A stretch of 64,000 nt of DNA from Streptomyces echinatus (GTDB lineage Bacteria > Actinomycetota > Actinomycetes > Streptomycetales > Streptomycetaceae): NCBI RefSeq assembly GCF_014203595.1, contig NZ_JACHJK010000008.1, forward strand, positions 310,001 through 374,000, in the 5' to 3' direction. Every line of letters begins with the position of its first letter. Position 1 is the stretch's first letter. The position numbers were made by a program, and so were the translations under genes. The notes under the pieces are model-generated. The model worked only from the letters and a program-made list of their open reading frames with translations, searched no databases and was not told where the DNA came from. Positions 63,105 through 64,000 of the stretch are shown here, piece by piece.

Positions 63105-63677
63105 TCAGCGCTCCCCGCCCGGCACCCACAGCACGTCGCCGGTCTCCCGGTTGGCGCTGCGGGCCAGGATGAACAGCAGGTCCGAGAGCCGGTTCAGATA
63201 GGTCGCGGTGAGCGGGTTCATCGTCTCGCCGTGCACCTCCAGGGCCGACCAGGTGGAGCGCTCGGCCCGGCGTACGACCGTGCACGCCTGGTGCAGCAGG
63301 GCCGCGCCCGGGGTGCCGCCCGGGAGGATGAAGGAGCGCAGCTTCTCCAGCCGCTCGTTGAAGCGGTCGCAGTCCGCCTCCAGCCGGTCGACATAGAACT
63401 GCTCCACCCGCAGCGGCGGGAACTCCGGGTTCTCCACCACCGGCGTCGACAGATCGGCGCCCACGTCGAACAGGTCGTTCTGGACACGGGTGAGGACCGC
63501 GGCGACCTCCTCCTCCAGACCGCCCAGCGCCAGCGCGGTGCCGATCACCGCGTTGGCCTCGTTGGCGTCGGCGTAGGCGGAGATCCTGAGGTCGGTCTTG
63601 GGCACCCGGCTCATGTCGCCGAGGCTGGTGGTGCCCTGGTCGCCGGTCCTGGTGTAGATACGCGTCAGATTGACCAT
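63105..63677 (-). CDS. PduO-type cob(I)alamin adenosyltransferase
   Basis: 190 residues. Transfers adenosyl from ATP to cob(I)alamin to give adenosylcobalamin. Family features: TRIYTRTGDQGTTSLGD (ATP-binding N-terminus), the LTRVQNDLFDVGADLSTP helix, FILPGGTPGAALLHQACTVV and RRAERSTWS, then YLNRLSDLLFILAR. ATG at 63677. Streptomyces use AdoCbl for methylmalonyl-CoA mutase and ribonucleotide reductase. Confidence 0.94.
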   Translation of the reverse strand: MVNLTRIYTRTGDQGTTSLGDMSRVPKTDLRISAYADANEANAVIGTALALGGLEEEVAAVLTRVQNDLFDVGADLSTPVVENPEFPPLRVEQFYVDRLEADCDRFNERLEKLRSFILPGGTPGAALLHQACTVVRRAERSTWSALEVHGETMNPLTATYLNRLSDLLFILARSANRETGDVLWVPGGER

Positions 63678-63690
63678 GTGCCCAGCGTAG

Positions 63691-64000
63691 TTACGCCCCG
63701 GTCGTACGGAACACCCGTGTGCCCGCCGTCACGGACAGCGCCGTGAAGCCGACGGCGGCCAGGACGCCGTAGAGCATGTGCGCGCTCGTGTACTCACCGA
63801 CGTACGCGTCACGGACGGCGTCCACCAGATAGCGGAACGGGACGAAGTGCGAGAGCACGTCCAGCCAGGCGGGCGCGAGGGTCATCGGGAGCATCAGGCC
63901 GGACAGCAGCATCGACGGCATCGACACCATGTTGATCAGCGGGCCGAACTCCTGCGGGGTGCGGACCTTCATGCCGAGCGCGTACGACAGTGAGGCCAGC
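63691..64000 (-). CDS. ABC-2 type transporter permease (3' part)
   Basis: C-terminal 103 or so residues of an ABC-2 permease; the frame runs off the window end, so the start is outside. Visible are the loop MKVRTPQEFGPLINMVSMPS, helices MLLSGLMLPMTLAPAWL and MLYGVLAAVGFTALSVTAG, and the family motif SHFVPFRYLVDAVRDAYVG. Such permeases pair with a DrrA-type ATPase for drug or lipid export; that gene would be beyond the window. Confidence 0.85.
   Translation of the reverse strand, partial: LASLSYALGMKVRTPQEFGPLINMVSMPSMLLSGLMLPMTLAPAWLDVLSHFVPFRYLVDAVRDAYVGEYTSAHMLYGVLAAVGFTALSVTAGTRVFRTTGA

Overview
This window is chromosomal DNA from a Streptomyces or a very close relative. It is GC-rich with strongly G/C-biased third codon positions and uses many GTG and TTG starts. 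The gene content is also typical: a conservon, a Ku/LigD-type end-joining pair, a long Rho, a complete F1Fo ATP synthase operon and a chitin-inducible chitinase. The run lysA-hom-thrC-thrB-rho-LCP-rpmE-prfA-prmC-tsaC-glyA-wecA-atp-chitinase is the conserved core order I recall for this genus. That order is recalled, not searched.

Layout. 1-5.4 kb: a conservon (partial cvnA, cvnB, cvnC, cvnD with overlapping genes) followed by a StyA-like flavoprotein monooxygenase. 5.4-10.1 kb: a cysteine-rich small protein, a secreted NlpC/P60 hydrolase, a TetR regulator, and two divergent, related diiron proteins that share an intergenic palindrome. 10.1-16.7 kb: a Pro-rich membrane protein, then a leftward set of lipoprotein, histidine kinase, SEDS protein and penicillin-binding protein, and a small phosphatase. 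16.8-22.0 kb: a NERD protein, a 9-bp tandem repeat tract, LigD-type polymerase, Ku with a long Lys/Ala tail, and an MFS exporter divergent from its ArsR-like regulator with three operator-like repeats between them.

22.0-31.3 kb is the accessory part of the window and is full of broken genes: a frameshifted NarK remnant, a VOC scrap, a possible kinase scrap and a frameshifted RsbW-like ATPase. It holds three copies of a tRNA-Arg(CCG) 3' end. One is the intact gene at 31265-31336, one is an exact 41-bp copy at 26268-26308, and one is a degraded copy near 23820. The 5-kb segment between the two good copies carries four unrecognised or loosely typed genes and no integrase. I read it as a decayed integrative element, with an older one to its left.

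31.6-39.3 kb: a response regulator with a strange Gly/His repeat tail, a non-catalytic ArgS-like protein, then lysA, hom, thrC and thrB (aspartate-family amino acids). 39.7-48.4 kb: rho with a strong intrinsic terminator, an LCP cell-wall ligase, rpmE, prfA with its methylase prmC, a TsaC-type tRNA modification enzyme, a LMW-PTP-fold protein whose catalytic Cys is Ser, and a SHMT. 48.5-58.0 kb: a WecA/TagO-like transferase and atpIBEFHAGDC. 58.1-62.4 kb: a DUF2550 protein, then chitinase with its paired direct-repeat promoter and adjoining chiS/chiR two-component genes. 62.5-64 kb: a membrane protein, a PduO-type cobalamin adenosyltransferase and the 3' part of an ABC-2 permease.
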